DNA from: Pseudomonas sp. S09G 359
Lineage (GTDB): Bacteria > Pseudomonadota > Gammaproteobacteria > Pseudomonadales > Pseudomonadaceae
Assembly: GCF_002843605.1 (NCBI RefSeq)
Contig: NZ_CP025263.1
Coordinates: forward strand, 3,315,501-3,379,500
DNA: 64,000 bases
Reading direction: 5' to 3'
Shown here: piece after piece, positions 24,891 to 33,410 of the stretch
Position numbering within the stretch: the first letter of the stretch is position 1
Layout: every line of letters begins with the position of its first letter
Made by a program: the position numbers and the translations under genes
The notes under the pieces: model-generated
Database searches by the model: none
What the model was told of the DNA's origin: nothing
The model's input: the letters and a program-made list of their open reading frames with translations, nothing else

Positions 24891-26126
24891 TTACAAGGCT
24901 TCGCTATTCTTCCAATTATTCATCAGCGTATTCGAAGGCAGTGCCTCATCCAGAAGCTTCTGCGCAGTGATCACGCCTGCGACAGGCAAGCCTTTCGGGT
25001 CAAGAAGACCGACCTGGACCAGCAGACTCGCTTGATCCCAGTAAATATGCTCGTGATAGAGCTTGTCGCCCCTGAATCGGACGACCCCCAGCATGGGGAT
25101 TTCGACATACTTTCCGGTAGGCGCCACGTTCGGGAGCATCCAATCGATCTCCGTCGTGTGGGTAAAACACATGATGAATTCATCGACGATCTGGAGCGCA
25201 CCGACCGTCCGGGAAAGGGGGATCAGTTTCATGTCCGGCGGGTTTCCGTGGACAAAGTGGTGCTGATAAAAACGACTCAGTTGCTTGCTGCCAACCCCAC
25301 CAGTCATCGTCGGAATGTGGTTGACGTAGGGTTCCGAGACCATGGTTGCCATCGTTGCAGGAACGTCCCGAGTATCGAACTCATGCTTTACATGCTCGTC
25401 CCACAAATCAGAAAGGTTGAAGTTTGGACCAATCTCCCGCTTCAACGCGGCGATGGTTCTTTCGTGGGCCATAAGGGCAGCGGGTTTGTCGAAGTGGTCA
25501 CTACCTACACGTGCAAAAGCATGGTCGACATTCGGATAGACATAGATCTCCGAGCCTTTACTGCCTTTTAATGCTGAGCTGATTTTGGCGCGGGCTCGGG
25601 CGTCGCAGTAAGCATCGTTTTCGGCAAAATGAAGAACCAGCCGCCCCTGGATGTTATCCACTTCGTCGAGATAGTTTTCGATACCCATGCCATAGAAACC
25701 GACGGAGCAAGCAGCCTTGGTGCGTGTGGCCGTGAGATACGCCAGTTTGCCGCCCATGCAGAAACCGACGAAACCCAAGTCATCACCTTCGACCTGGTCC
25801 AGGGTCTTGAGCTTGGCAAAGCATGCAGAAATATCATCAACAGCCAGATCCAAATCCAGGCGCTGGAAGAAATCGATCGCTTTTGCAAAATCCTGTTCCG
25901 TGTAACCGAGGTCGACGTCCCGCTCCATTCTCCAGAACAGGTCGGGCACCAGTACCACATATCCCTCTTCAGCATAGAGGTCTGCAACGGCCCGCATATT
26001 TGCGTTGACGCCAAAAATTTCCTGACCAAGAACCAGTCCCGGGCCTTTTCCGCTCGCGGGAACAGCAAGATAGCCGCGAAACGTTTGTGCTTTGTCCAGG
26101 GTCTGGATACCGATGAATTCGCCCAT
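24891..26126 (-). CDS. dienelactone hydrolase / NTF2-like fusion protein
   Basis: 411 residues from the ATG at 26126, with AGAGGA upstream. Residues 1-230 are a dienelactone hydrolase with the full triad: Cys123 in GFCMGGK, Asp171 in HFAENDAYCD and His202 in NVDHAFAR, plus Glu36 in GQEIFG. Residues about 245-400 form a SnoaL/NTF2-like domain (HEFDTRDVPATMATMVSEPY, then ...FIMCFTHTTEIDWMLP). Such two-domain proteins exist elsewhere but their substrate is not known to me. In this operon it could hydrolyse a lactone or ester-like ring-opening product; the second domain might cyclise, isomerise or shape the substrate pocket. Confidence 0.85.
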   Translation of the reverse strand: MGEFIGIQTLDKAQTFRGYLAVPASGKGPGLVLGQEIFGVNANMRAVADLYAEEGYVVLVPDLFWRMERDVDLGYTEQDFAKAIDFFQRLDLDLAVDDISACFAKLKTLDQVEGDDLGFVGFCMGGKLAYLTATRTKAACSVGFYGMGIENYLDEVDNIQGRLVLHFAENDAYCDARARAKISSALKGSKGSEIYVYPNVDHAFARVGSDHFDKPAALMAHERTIAALKREIGPNFNLSDLWDEHVKHEFDTRDVPATMATMVSEPYVNHIPTMTGGVGSKQLSRFYQHHFVHGNPPDMKLIPLSRTVGALQIVDEFIMCFTHTTEIDWMLPNVAPTGKYVEIPMLGVVRFRGDKLYHEHIYWDQASLLVQVGLLDPKGLPVAGVITAQKLLDEALPSNTLMNNWKNSEAL

Positions 26127-26148
26127 TTTTATGTTCCTCTCGATCAAA

Positions 26149-26943
26149 CTATTGAGAATCGGAATGACGCTGGAACCACACACGAGGTGATATACCTCTG
26201 TCTGGACCCAGGATGGAAAAACCTCCATCTACAGGTATATCCACACCGGTCATCCAAGAGGCGCCGGGTGTGCAGAGAAAAGCGACCACATTCCCGACTT
26301 CCTCACCGCGTCCGATACGCCCTAGAGGGTGGAAGTCAGCGCCGACGCGGTCAGCGAGCGCAATATCGTTATTGGTCAGGTTGGCTACGGTTGGGGACCA
26401 GGTCCACGCCGGTGAGACGCTCAGCACGCGCGTGCCCCTGGGTGCCAAGCTCACGGCGAAATTCTTGGTCAATTGAAGCATCGCGGCTTTAGACGCAGGG
26501 TAGAGTGCGCGGCCTGCTGCACCGAATTTCCCACCCGTGCTGGTGATGTTCACTATCGTGCTGCCAGGCTTTAGAAGCGGAGATACTTTTTGCACGAAGA
26601 TGGCGGCAGAGATGACGTTGACGTTCAGGCTTTTGTGCCAATCTTCCCTTGAAGACTGGATGCCCAAATCAGTGTAGATACATGCGTTATTGACCAGAAT
26701 ATCAATTTTCCCGAATTGATTGATTGTATTGTCAATGCACTTATCAATATCTTGATCGTTTTCCACGTCGCACTCTGTATAGGAAGCCCATGGACCCAGC
26801 TCGTCGCATAATGTTCTTCCGGCACTGGCGTTGCGACCAACCAGCATGACTTCCGCCCCTTGGGCTATCATGACTTTAGCAATATCCAGACCAAGTCCCT
26901 GGGTGCTTCCCGTGATGATTGCGACTTTTCCTGTCAGGCTCAT
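26149..26943 (-). CDS. short-chain dehydrogenase/reductase
   Basis: 264 residues. Cofactor motif TGSTQGLG at residues 12-19, NNA in LVNNACIYTD, Ser in NITSTGGKFG and catalytic YPASK. Classical SDR. The Asp/Arg pattern after the second strand (LVGRNASAG) suggests NADP(H), though this is not decisive. Its place behind a Rieske dioxygenase fits oxidation of a cis-dihydrodiol or of a hydroxy intermediate, as IacE does in indole-acetate catabolism. It overlaps the isochorismatase-like gene by 4 bases. Confidence 0.88.
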   Translation of the reverse strand: MSLTGKVAIITGSTQGLGLDIAKVMIAQGAEVMLVGRNASAGRTLCDELGPWASYTECDVENDQDIDKCIDNTINQFGKIDILVNNACIYTDLGIQSSREDWHKSLNVNVISAAIFVQKVSPLLKPGSTIVNITSTGGKFGAAGRALYPASKAAMLQLTKNFAVSLAPRGTRVLSVSPAWTWSPTVANLTNNDIALADRVGADFHPLGRIGRGEEVGNVVAFLCTPGASWMTGVDIPVDGGFSILGPDRGISPRVWFQRHSDSQ

Positions 26944-27533
26944 GATTGCACCTTGAACAATTGGTCAACGCTGGAAATTTCAGCGATTAAGCTCATGCTA
27001 TTAATCGACGCTTGATGCGCCGCCGGTTCTGCGGCAGAGCAGGCATCTGCAGGGACGACTACGTGATAACCGCAGTCCACGGCGTGCCTTACGGTACTTT
27101 CCACTACCGAATGAGTTGCCACGCCGGCAATGATCAGCGTCCTCGCGTTAAGCATGTTTAGAAGTGCTTCCCCATGCGTCCCGTAAAACGCATTGATCCG
27201 CTTGTGGGTAATGATGAATTCCCTGCCGTTTTCATGGGGGCTCAACGCGTCGAGGAATTCGGCGCCCCACGTGCCGTCAATCACGGCACCTATCTTCTTT
27301 ACGTTCTTCAAGATGGGCGCGTTGGCAATCAAGTCGGAGTAATCACCTCGATACGCGACACGCGCATGGAGGATGGGCCAGCCGTTTAATCGCGCGCCAC
27401 GAAGTAATGCCGTCGCAGAGGCAATCAGATTCGCGCGAACGGCCCCATCTTCGTCCATGCCTACCTTGATACGTCCTTCCGGATGCAGGACATCATTCTG
27501 ATAGTGGAGCGCGATAACCACGGGCCGCTCCAT
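26940..27533 (-). CDS. isochorismatase-fold hydrolase lacking the catalytic Cys
   Basis: 197 residues. The fold is clear: Asp14 in IALHYQNDVL, Lys111 in FIITHKRINAFYGT, and the helix IIAGVATHSVVESTVRHAVD. In cysteine hydrolases of this family the last motif contains Cys at the position of Val143 (usually VATxxCVxST); here it is ATHSVVEST, with no Cys within 10 residues. Family members without this Cys, such as true isochorismatases (PhzD, EntB), cleave vinyl ethers by acid catalysis. So an amidase annotation would be wrong here, and an ether or enol-type hydrolysis is possible. ATGA overlaps on both sides tie it to the dioxygenase. Confidence 0.85.
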   Translation of the reverse strand: MERPVVIALHYQNDVLHPEGRIKVGMDEDGAVRANLIASATALLRGARLNGWPILHARVAYRGDYSDLIANAPILKNVKKIGAVIDGTWGAEFLDALSPHENGREFIITHKRINAFYGTHGEALLNMLNARTLIIAGVATHSVVESTVRHAVDCGYHVVVPADACSAAEPAAHQASINSMSLIAEISSVDQLFKVQS

Positions 27534-28066
27534 CAGACAAATACCTCCAGGTTGGCAAACACATCATTGCAATTGACCAGGTCAACACGCTTGAGCTTGA
27601 TCTTCCAACCTTCCACTTTATTGCCGGCAAGTTTGTAGGTGTAACGCCCGGCGAGCTGACGTTGATCCAAGCGCCATTCCGTGGCTTGGAACACCGCGCT
27701 GACCACAAGGTAATCATCCTCGTCCAGACCTTCGATGCACACATTCCCAACCAGGTGCGCTGTTTGAGTTTGTGGTTGCTGTGACCAGTTACGCGCATTC
27801 TCCACGCGACGAATACGCGTCTCGCGCAGCATGCGGTTTTCCCAGAACAGAGAAATATGATCGAAAGGATTTACCTGGTTATGCTTTTGCGGCACCCAAT
27901 ACATGCCATCGTCGGTAAAGAGTTTGTCCCACTCCCAGAACTTCCATGTATCCAGCAGACGAGCTTCCTTAAACAGAAACTGCTCGACCGAGCGAAGGGT
28001 GGCTTCTTCGGCAAGTGCAGGCTTGAGGTCGGATGTATTTACGTTGAAAGCGCGGTCAAGCAACAT
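27533..28066 (-). CDS. Rieske aromatic dioxygenase, small (beta) subunit
   Basis: 177 residues with the NTF2-like beta-subunit fold: VEQFLFKEARLLDTWKFWEW, LFTDDGMYWVPQ and TYKLAGNKVEGWKIKLKRVD. It should form the alpha3beta3 core with the alpha subunit encoded immediately upstream; the genes overlap by 11 bases. It is clearly different from the antB product further along, so this is a second, separate oxygenase. Together with the SDR and the reductase its order recalls iacCDEF of indole-acetate degradation, without iacA, B, G, H or I. Confidence 0.9.
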   Translation of the reverse strand: MLLDRAFNVNTSDLKPALAEEATLRSVEQFLFKEARLLDTWKFWEWDKLFTDDGMYWVPQKHNQVNPFDHISLFWENRMLRETRIRRVENARNWSQQPQTQTAHLVGNVCIEGLDEDDYLVVSAVFQATEWRLDQRQLAGRYTYKLAGNKVEGWKIKLKRVDLVNCNDVFANLEVFV

Positions 28067-29387
28067 TATTGCTCTCCTTGGCGATAATTGTTCCGGTCAT
28101 GAACTTTTTCCAGGCTGCAAACTGATTACGCATGGGCAGTTCGCTGGTGCCATTGGTAGAGACTGCACCGTCTTCAAGAAGGGTGTCGGTGCCGACATAA
28201 CGGTGCATGCTGATCCAGTTGCCGCCTCGGGTCATGTTGCCCTCCTGGCAGCGTGCATACACTTCAACGTCGTCCGGCATGACATTGGAAGAGGGGGAGT
28301 TGATGACGTTGGCGTAAGTTAGTGCCCGATCGAACACTACATCTGGGGCACCTTTACAGCGGAACGTCTGGATCTCCACCATGGTTTTATCGACAGCAAC
28401 CGGGCGGATAACCCGAAATTGCATGAAGACGGTATGAGGCGATCCGCTGCCGTAAATCACGGTGTTATGGCGGTTCATGCCCATGATTTCACGGGCGCGG
28501 TCCGCTCCGTAGGCTTCGCTCAAACATTCAAAGTGCGCGCGGGAAACTTCGTCCTTCTCGGCGGCATCCGGATCGAAGATCGCCTCCATGTAGCCATGGC
28601 CATTATGGTAGGCGCGCAGTTCCAGCTTTTCCCAGAAGTCATAGGGCTCGCCATTGCCATCCATGATCAGCAGTTCGAACGGCATCTCGCCGATGGCTTC
28701 AGCCTGTTCCCGAGCTGCATCGACTGATGACTCGTGGGTGACACGTGCGTGCATGGTGTCGTGGAGGTTTTCGTAGAAAACTTTCCAATTGGAACGTTGT
28801 TGGACGCGGAAAATACCGCCCGCTACTTCAAGCTCACCCACCGGAGATCTGTCGCACATGTTGTCGATGGAGCTGACGACGCCGCCAAGGAACGTCTTCA
28901 GGTCTTCGCCGTAGGACGCCTGGCTGGCGAATACGAAGCCGCGGTAGCTATCGACCCTGGCCACACTGGCCATGGAGAAATCCGGATGTTTCGGGTCATA
29001 GCATGTGCCCTCGAAGCCGCTCTTCAGCGGCGCCGACAGGTGAGTGCCGTCCAACTTGAATGTCCAGGCGTGGTAGGGGCAGCGGAAGAATTTGCCGACA
29101 TTGCCGTCACCGTCCGCCACCAACTTTGCGCCTTTGTGAGGGCAGCGGTTGTAGTGGACGTTTACTTTGCCGTCAGGCGCACGAACCATCACCACATCCT
29201 GGTCGCCGATCCGGGTTGTGTGGTAATCGCCAGGGTTCTTTACTTGACTCTCATGGCCCACATAAATCCAGGCATGCCCATAAATTCGCTCCATTTCGAG
29301 TTGAAAGAGAACAGGGTCGGTGTACACGCTTTTATGAACGCTGTCGGGCCGGATCAAATCGGCAATTTGTTCATTGCTGGGAATCAT
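28056..29387 (-). CDS. Rieske aromatic dioxygenase, large (alpha) subunit
   Basis: 443 residues. The Rieske centre is CPHKG (CxH) and CPYHAW (CxxH), about residues 83-103. The mononuclear iron site shows as ENLHDTMHARVTHE, with Asp and two His, near residue 210. Sequence character is that of the phthalate/salicylate/IacC-type group that works with a PDR-like reductase, and such a reductase gene is directly upstream. The substrate is probably an aromatic or N-heterocyclic acid, but which one cannot be read. First of a tightly overlapping set alpha-beta-isochorismatase-SDR. Confidence 0.93.
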   Translation of the reverse strand: MIPSNEQIADLIRPDSVHKSVYTDPVLFQLEMERIYGHAWIYVGHESQVKNPGDYHTTRIGDQDVVMVRAPDGKVNVHYNRCPHKGAKLVADGDGNVGKFFRCPYHAWTFKLDGTHLSAPLKSGFEGTCYDPKHPDFSMASVARVDSYRGFVFASQASYGEDLKTFLGGVVSSIDNMCDRSPVGELEVAGGIFRVQQRSNWKVFYENLHDTMHARVTHESSVDAAREQAEAIGEMPFELLIMDGNGEPYDFWEKLELRAYHNGHGYMEAIFDPDAAEKDEVSRAHFECLSEAYGADRAREIMGMNRHNTVIYGSGSPHTVFMQFRVIRPVAVDKTMVEIQTFRCKGAPDVVFDRALTYANVINSPSSNVMPDDVEVYARCQEGNMTRGGNWISMHRYVGTDTLLEDGAVSTNGTSELPMRNQFAAWKKFMTGTIIAKESNNVA

Positions 29388-29405
29388 TGTTCGCTCCTTT
29401 ACTTA

Positions 29406-30350
29406 TTAGAGGTCAAGTACCAACTTGGCAGTCTTGGCACGAGAAACACAGGTGCAGAAGGCGCCGCCGGAGCGCTCGCGATCAGACAGGCAGATATCAC
29501 GGTGATCGGGTTCACCCTCAATGACTTGAGTTACGCATACTCCGCAATCACCACGTCGGCAGTCGAACATCGGGTCCAGGCCTGCCTCGATCATCACGTC
29601 CAAGAGGGTCTGGCCTGTGTTCACTGCAAGCGTTACTCCACTGGCGCGAAGTTCTACTTCAAACGCTTGGTCGCCATCTTCTTCAAGGGCACCGGCGAAC
29701 AGTTCGTAATGGATGTGATCTTCCTGCCAGCCAAGTTCCCGAGCGATTTGTATGACCGAGGTGATCATCTCTACGGGGCCACATATATACAGATGAGTGC
29801 CTTCGGATGGTGTCGCCAATACAGTGGATGCGGCAAAACGTTTGCTGGCGTCTCCGCCGCTTATCCAGCATTGGCTGTTGCCCAAACACTGGACTTCATC
29901 CAGGTACGCCATGTGGGTGGCATCGCGGCCAGCGTAATGCAGGGTGAAAGCCTTTTTGGACGCTTGCAGTGCGCGGCCCATGCTCAGCATCGGTGTAATA
30001 CCGATTCCACCGGCTATCAACAGTATGTGTTTCGCCTCGTCGACCAGTGGAAAATGATTGCGAGGTGTTTCTACCTCAATGACTTGACCTTCAGTAAGTG
30101 TATGTACCCACTTCGAACCTCCCGTGCTTTTGTCATCGAGTTGCACGGCTATTTCATAGTGGTCGCCTGCCGACACATTCACGATTGAATAGGCACGCTT
30201 TTGCTTTCTATCACCTGGGATGTGCAGCTCAAGGTGGGCGCCTGGGGTAAATTCAGGCAGCCGCCTACCGTCATGAGCAACTAATACCAAGCGTCGAATG
30301 CGGGGAGTAAGCGCCTCAATGCTTTCTATTTTTACTGATAAAGTGGACAT
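29406..30350 (-). CDS. phthalate dioxygenase-type reductase (PDR/VanB family)
   Basis: 314 residues from the ATG at 30350. Flavin-binding RAYSIVN (RxYS), NAD-binding GGIGITPMLSMGRAL and, at the C-terminus, a plant-type [2Fe-2S] centre CRRGDCGVC with the fourth Cys in DHRDICL. This domain order (FMN, NAD, ferredoxin) is that of PDR/VanB/PobB reductases. It should carry electrons from NADH to the oxygenase encoded 18 bases downstream, separate from the AntC reductase. A longer in-frame start at 30380 is possible but lacks a better ribosome site. Confidence 0.92.
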   Translation of the reverse strand: MSTLSVKIESIEALTPRIRRLVLVAHDGRRLPEFTPGAHLELHIPGDRKQKRAYSIVNVSAGDHYEIAVQLDDKSTGGSKWVHTLTEGQVIEVETPRNHFPLVDEAKHILLIAGGIGITPMLSMGRALQASKKAFTLHYAGRDATHMAYLDEVQCLGNSQCWISGGDASKRFAASTVLATPSEGTHLYICGPVEMITSVIQIARELGWQEDHIHYELFAGALEEDGDQAFEVELRASGVTLAVNTGQTLLDVMIEAGLDPMFDCRRGDCGVCVTQVIEGEPDHRDICLSDRERSGGAFCTCVSRAKTAKLVLDL

Positions 30351-30471
30351 AAATAACCTGCGTACATAACTAGCAGTCAATAAAATCAGCTGGGCTTGCG
30401 GTGCCGCTAATCATTAAAACAATGCAAATCAGGGAAGTCTTCCCCGCGTTATCGGCAGTGTTTGAATGAAC

Positions 30472-31491
30472 CTAGGTATTGCTTTCCGTAAACTTTTCAA
30501 AATACATTCTGACGAAAGTAAGTTTTTTTTCCATGTGCCAGGTTTTTACAGACTCTACCATTGGGGGAGGGCCGCACATATACAGGTCAAAGGGGCTGTC
30601 TGAATCCTCAAAGGGGGCGAGGTGTTCAGGAATAAACCCCTTTTTACCCTGCCAATCGTCAGCGGCATTGCTGAGGACCGGTGTGAAATCGAAGGCTTGA
30701 ATCGTTGATTTATACGCCTCGATACGCGGAATCTCGCACAGGTCCTGTTCTGTCCTGACGCCATAGAAAAGATGGACAGGGAACCCGGCCCCACCTTGCT
30801 CTGCCAACTGGTCGAGCATGCCGAGGAAGGCGGACAGTCCGGTTCCGCCTGCGACCATCAACACCGGACGGTCGATATGTCTTAGGTAGAAGGCTCCCAA
30901 TGGCGCCTCCATCTTGATGATGTCGCCTACTTTGCAACGATCGCGCACGTAGTCGGTCATGACCCCGCTGGGTAGAAGCCGAACCAGAAATTCAAGTGTT
31001 CTACTTCCGGGTGCACAGGCAAACGAATAGGAGCGACTGTGACCGGTGCCCGGCACTTGCAGGCGCGCATATTGGCCGGGTAGATAATTGAGTGGAGCAG
31101 CACCGGAGGCCAACTCTACCTTCAATATTGCGGTGCTATCAGACACTTGAATGACGTCAGTGACAGTCGTTATCAATTCCGAGGTTCCAGTACTTCCACA
31201 CAGTGTCGAGTCGAAGTCGAAATAGAAGGATGCGTCGGACAACACCCTTGTTTGGCACGATAGAATCTTGCGATCCGCTAAGTCCTGTTTGGAAAGGGCC
31301 TCTTCGTCTACGTAATCCTGAGTGTAACTTCCGGATTCACAACGGCCTTGGCAGGTCGCGCAAACCCCTTCGCGGCAGTCCAGAGGGATTTTGATCCCAC
31401 TTTTGAGCGCAGCGTCCAGCAAAATTTCGTTAGGCTGGACGGGGCAAAACAGTGTTTTACCGTCGGCGAAGTTCAACGCAACCTTGTACAT
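30472..31491 (-). CDS. antC: anthranilate/benzoate 1,2-dioxygenase reductase
   Basis: 339 residues. The N-terminal [2Fe-2S] ferredoxin domain has CREGVCATCQGRC with the last Cys in ILSCQTRV, then an FNR-like FAD domain (RSYSFACAPG) and an NAD domain (MVAGGTGLSAFLGMLDQLAE). This ferredoxin-first order is the BenC/AntC/XylZ type. It follows antB by 20 bases and is therefore assigned to the AntAB oxygenase. A 121-base gap then separates it from the second oxygenase system, enough for a further promoter. Confidence 0.92.
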   Translation of the reverse strand: MYKVALNFADGKTLFCPVQPNEILLDAALKSGIKIPLDCREGVCATCQGRCESGSYTQDYVDEEALSKQDLADRKILSCQTRVLSDASFYFDFDSTLCGSTGTSELITTVTDVIQVSDSTAILKVELASGAAPLNYLPGQYARLQVPGTGHSRSYSFACAPGSRTLEFLVRLLPSGVMTDYVRDRCKVGDIIKMEAPLGAFYLRHIDRPVLMVAGGTGLSAFLGMLDQLAEQGGAGFPVHLFYGVRTEQDLCEIPRIEAYKSTIQAFDFTPVLSNAADDWQGKKGFIPEHLAPFEDSDSPFDLYMCGPPPMVESVKTWHMEKKLTFVRMYFEKFTESNT

Positions 31492-31510
31492 GATTTAACC
31501 TTTCTCGGAC

Positions 31511-32002
31511 TTAAATATGGTAGAAATCCAGCACTGAATTGATCTTGTCATTCAGCAGCACGCTGTGCTTTTTGGAGATCAACCAGCTATCGCCATGCGG
31601 TCGAAGCGTGTAGGTAGCACGCCCGAAGAATTGCTCAGACAAGGACTGGCGGTAATACAAAGTCTGCCAATTAACGCGCACTTCAAGATCGCCACCCTCC
31701 AACGGGTTAATCCGCACGTTATTTATTTGATGCAATGTCCTTGGCAGCGGTGTCGCAGAGGCCGCTTTGCCTGTACGAATTCGAAATACCCGGTCTTCCA
31801 GGCCCCCGCGATTGGGATAATAAATCAGCGACATCTCGCGCTTGGGGTCGGTGGTGTAGATGTGCTCGGAATCCCATTGGGGAAGGTGGAACACGCTATC
31901 TTCGCTAAATAGCGCGAGGTAGCCGTCCCAATCCTGGTCATCGCAAAGCTCTGCTTTCTTGTAAAGGAATTGTTCTATTTGATACTGAAGTTCGACGTTC
32001 AT
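31511..32002 (-). CDS. antB: anthranilate 1,2-dioxygenase small subunit
   Basis: 163 residues. The sequence is close to known AntB proteins: FLYKKAELCDDQDWDGYLAL, FHLPQWDSEHIYTTDPKREM, then SLIYYPNRGGLEDRVFRIRT and a C-terminal LNDKINSVLDFYH. It is the NTF2-like beta subunit that stabilises the alpha3beta3 oxygenase. Only 4 bases separate it from antA. The resemblance to AntB rather than BenB is what points to anthranilate as substrate; this is a family-level judgement from memory. Confidence 0.92.
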   Translation of the reverse strand: MNVELQYQIEQFLYKKAELCDDQDWDGYLALFSEDSVFHLPQWDSEHIYTTDPKREMSLIYYPNRGGLEDRVFRIRTGKAASATPLPRTLHQINNVRINPLEGGDLEVRVNWQTLYYRQSLSEQFFGRATYTLRPHGDSWLISKKHSVLLNDKINSVLDFYHI

Positions 32003-32006
32003 TGCC

Positions 32007-33410
32007 TTATACCTCCTTCAACTTCAGCGCTTGGGCATCGGCTGCTTTGCGCGCCAGACCATTGAGCAGGAACTTCTGCCAGTTGCCGTGTTGATTCACG
32101 TATAGGCCTTCATGTGTAAATTCGGCCCCGATCATGGCGGGAGAAATGCCAATGGTGTCCGTGTTTTTCGTCGGTCCTGTTGTCCACTTGTCGCGACCAC
32201 GGGAGATGTCGCTCCAGCGCTCCAGGCGCGCCTGGAATCCACGCTGCGCTTCACGAAACTCGACGAGGTCGTCGGGAGTTCCCATGCCGGACACATTGAA
32301 GAAGTCTTCGAATTGGCGGATGCGGTTTTCGCGGTCGGCATCGGACTCGCCTTTCACTCCAAGACAAAAACTGTTGATTTCAGTCTTGTTCCACGCAATC
32401 GGTCGGATGATCCGCAGTTGTGAGCTGATCTGATCAAGGAAGAACATGCTCGGATAGACGTTCAGATTGCGTAGGCGATGCATCATCCACTCGGCTTTGT
32501 CCTGGCCGTATTCCTTCACCAGTCGCGGCATAATGGTTGCGTACCCTGGGCGAACCTCCGGGTTCGGCATGTCGCTGAACAAGACACTGTGGCCGTTGTT
32601 GAAGGCGAACCAGCCATCGTCGGTTTCGGCATCCCCTGCGCCTAGCTTGCTGTAGTCGAGGAATTCGCCGGCGTTATGCCCCTTGGAGGCGTTAACTTGC
32701 TGACGGTGTTGCACGGTCGACACATAGTTATAGTGGACAGTGCTGACGTGATAGCCATCAAGACCATTCTCGTTTTGCAGCTTCCAATTACCATCGTAGG
32801 TATAGGCGGATTTGCCCGGCAGCACTTCCAGTTCGCCAGTGGGCGATTGGGCGACCATCATATCGAAGAATACTTTGGCATCGCCCAAGTAATCTTCAAG
32901 CGAATCAGTGCCATTCACGTCAAGGCTGACGAAGACGAAACCCTTATAACTTTCGATACGGGCTTTCTGCAATCCACGAGTGGCTTTATCGAAGTCTTCC
33001 CCATATTCAGCAGGTGCCTTGACTTTTACAAGTCGCCCATCGCTCTTATAACACCAAGCATGGAAAGGGCAGGTAAAAGTCGACTGATTACCTTTGCCGA
33101 CGCGAGTCAAAGTAGTGCCACGGTGTTGGCACGCATTAATCAAAGCGTTTAACTTGCCCTCGCCATCACGCGTAATAATAAGTGGCTGACGGCCTGCTTG
33201 CATTGTAAGGAAGTCGTGTTTGTTTAGGATCTCGCTTTCGTGGCAGGCATAGATCCAGTTTTTTTCGAAAATCAATTCCATTTCCAGATCGAAAAGTTCT
33301 GGCTCCGTGAACATATCACGGGCAATGCGATAGATGCCTTCCTCGCTTCGAAAATCCAAGCAGCTCTCGATATATTCTTTCCATTGGTTAATATCACGCA
33401 TACGGCTCAT
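32007..33410 (-). CDS. antA: anthranilate 1,2-dioxygenase large subunit
   Basis: 467 residues; GAGG lies 9 bases before the ATG at 33410. Rieske ligands are CQHRGTT (CxH) and CPFHAW (CxxH); the catalytic iron site is NGLDGYHVSTVHYNYV with Asp and two His. The enzyme converts anthranilate to catechol with release of CO2 and ammonia, using electrons from AntC. First gene of the leftward operon. The catechol produced would be the substrate of CatA encoded in the rightward operon. A Fur-box-like site lies in the upstream region. Confidence 0.93.
   Translation of the reverse strand: MSRMRDINQWKEYIESCLDFRSEEGIYRIARDMFTEPELFDLEMELIFEKNWIYACHESEILNKHDFLTMQAGRQPLIITRDGEGKLNALINACQHRGTTLTRVGKGNQSTFTCPFHAWCYKSDGRLVKVKAPAEYGEDFDKATRGLQKARIESYKGFVFVSLDVNGTDSLEDYLGDAKVFFDMMVAQSPTGELEVLPGKSAYTYDGNWKLQNENGLDGYHVSTVHYNYVSTVQHRQQVNASKGHNAGEFLDYSKLGAGDAETDDGWFAFNNGHSVLFSDMPNPEVRPGYATIMPRLVKEYGQDKAEWMMHRLRNLNVYPSMFFLDQISSQLRIIRPIAWNKTEINSFCLGVKGESDADRENRIRQFEDFFNVSGMGTPDDLVEFREAQRGFQARLERWSDISRGRDKWTTGPTKNTDTIGISPAMIGAEFTHEGLYVNQHGNWQKFLLNGLARKAADAQALKLKEV

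Noticed and set aside
23322..33410. A complete indole-3-acetate (iac) degradation cluster
   Set aside because: Only genes like iacC, D, E and F are present; iacA, B, G, H and I are absent.
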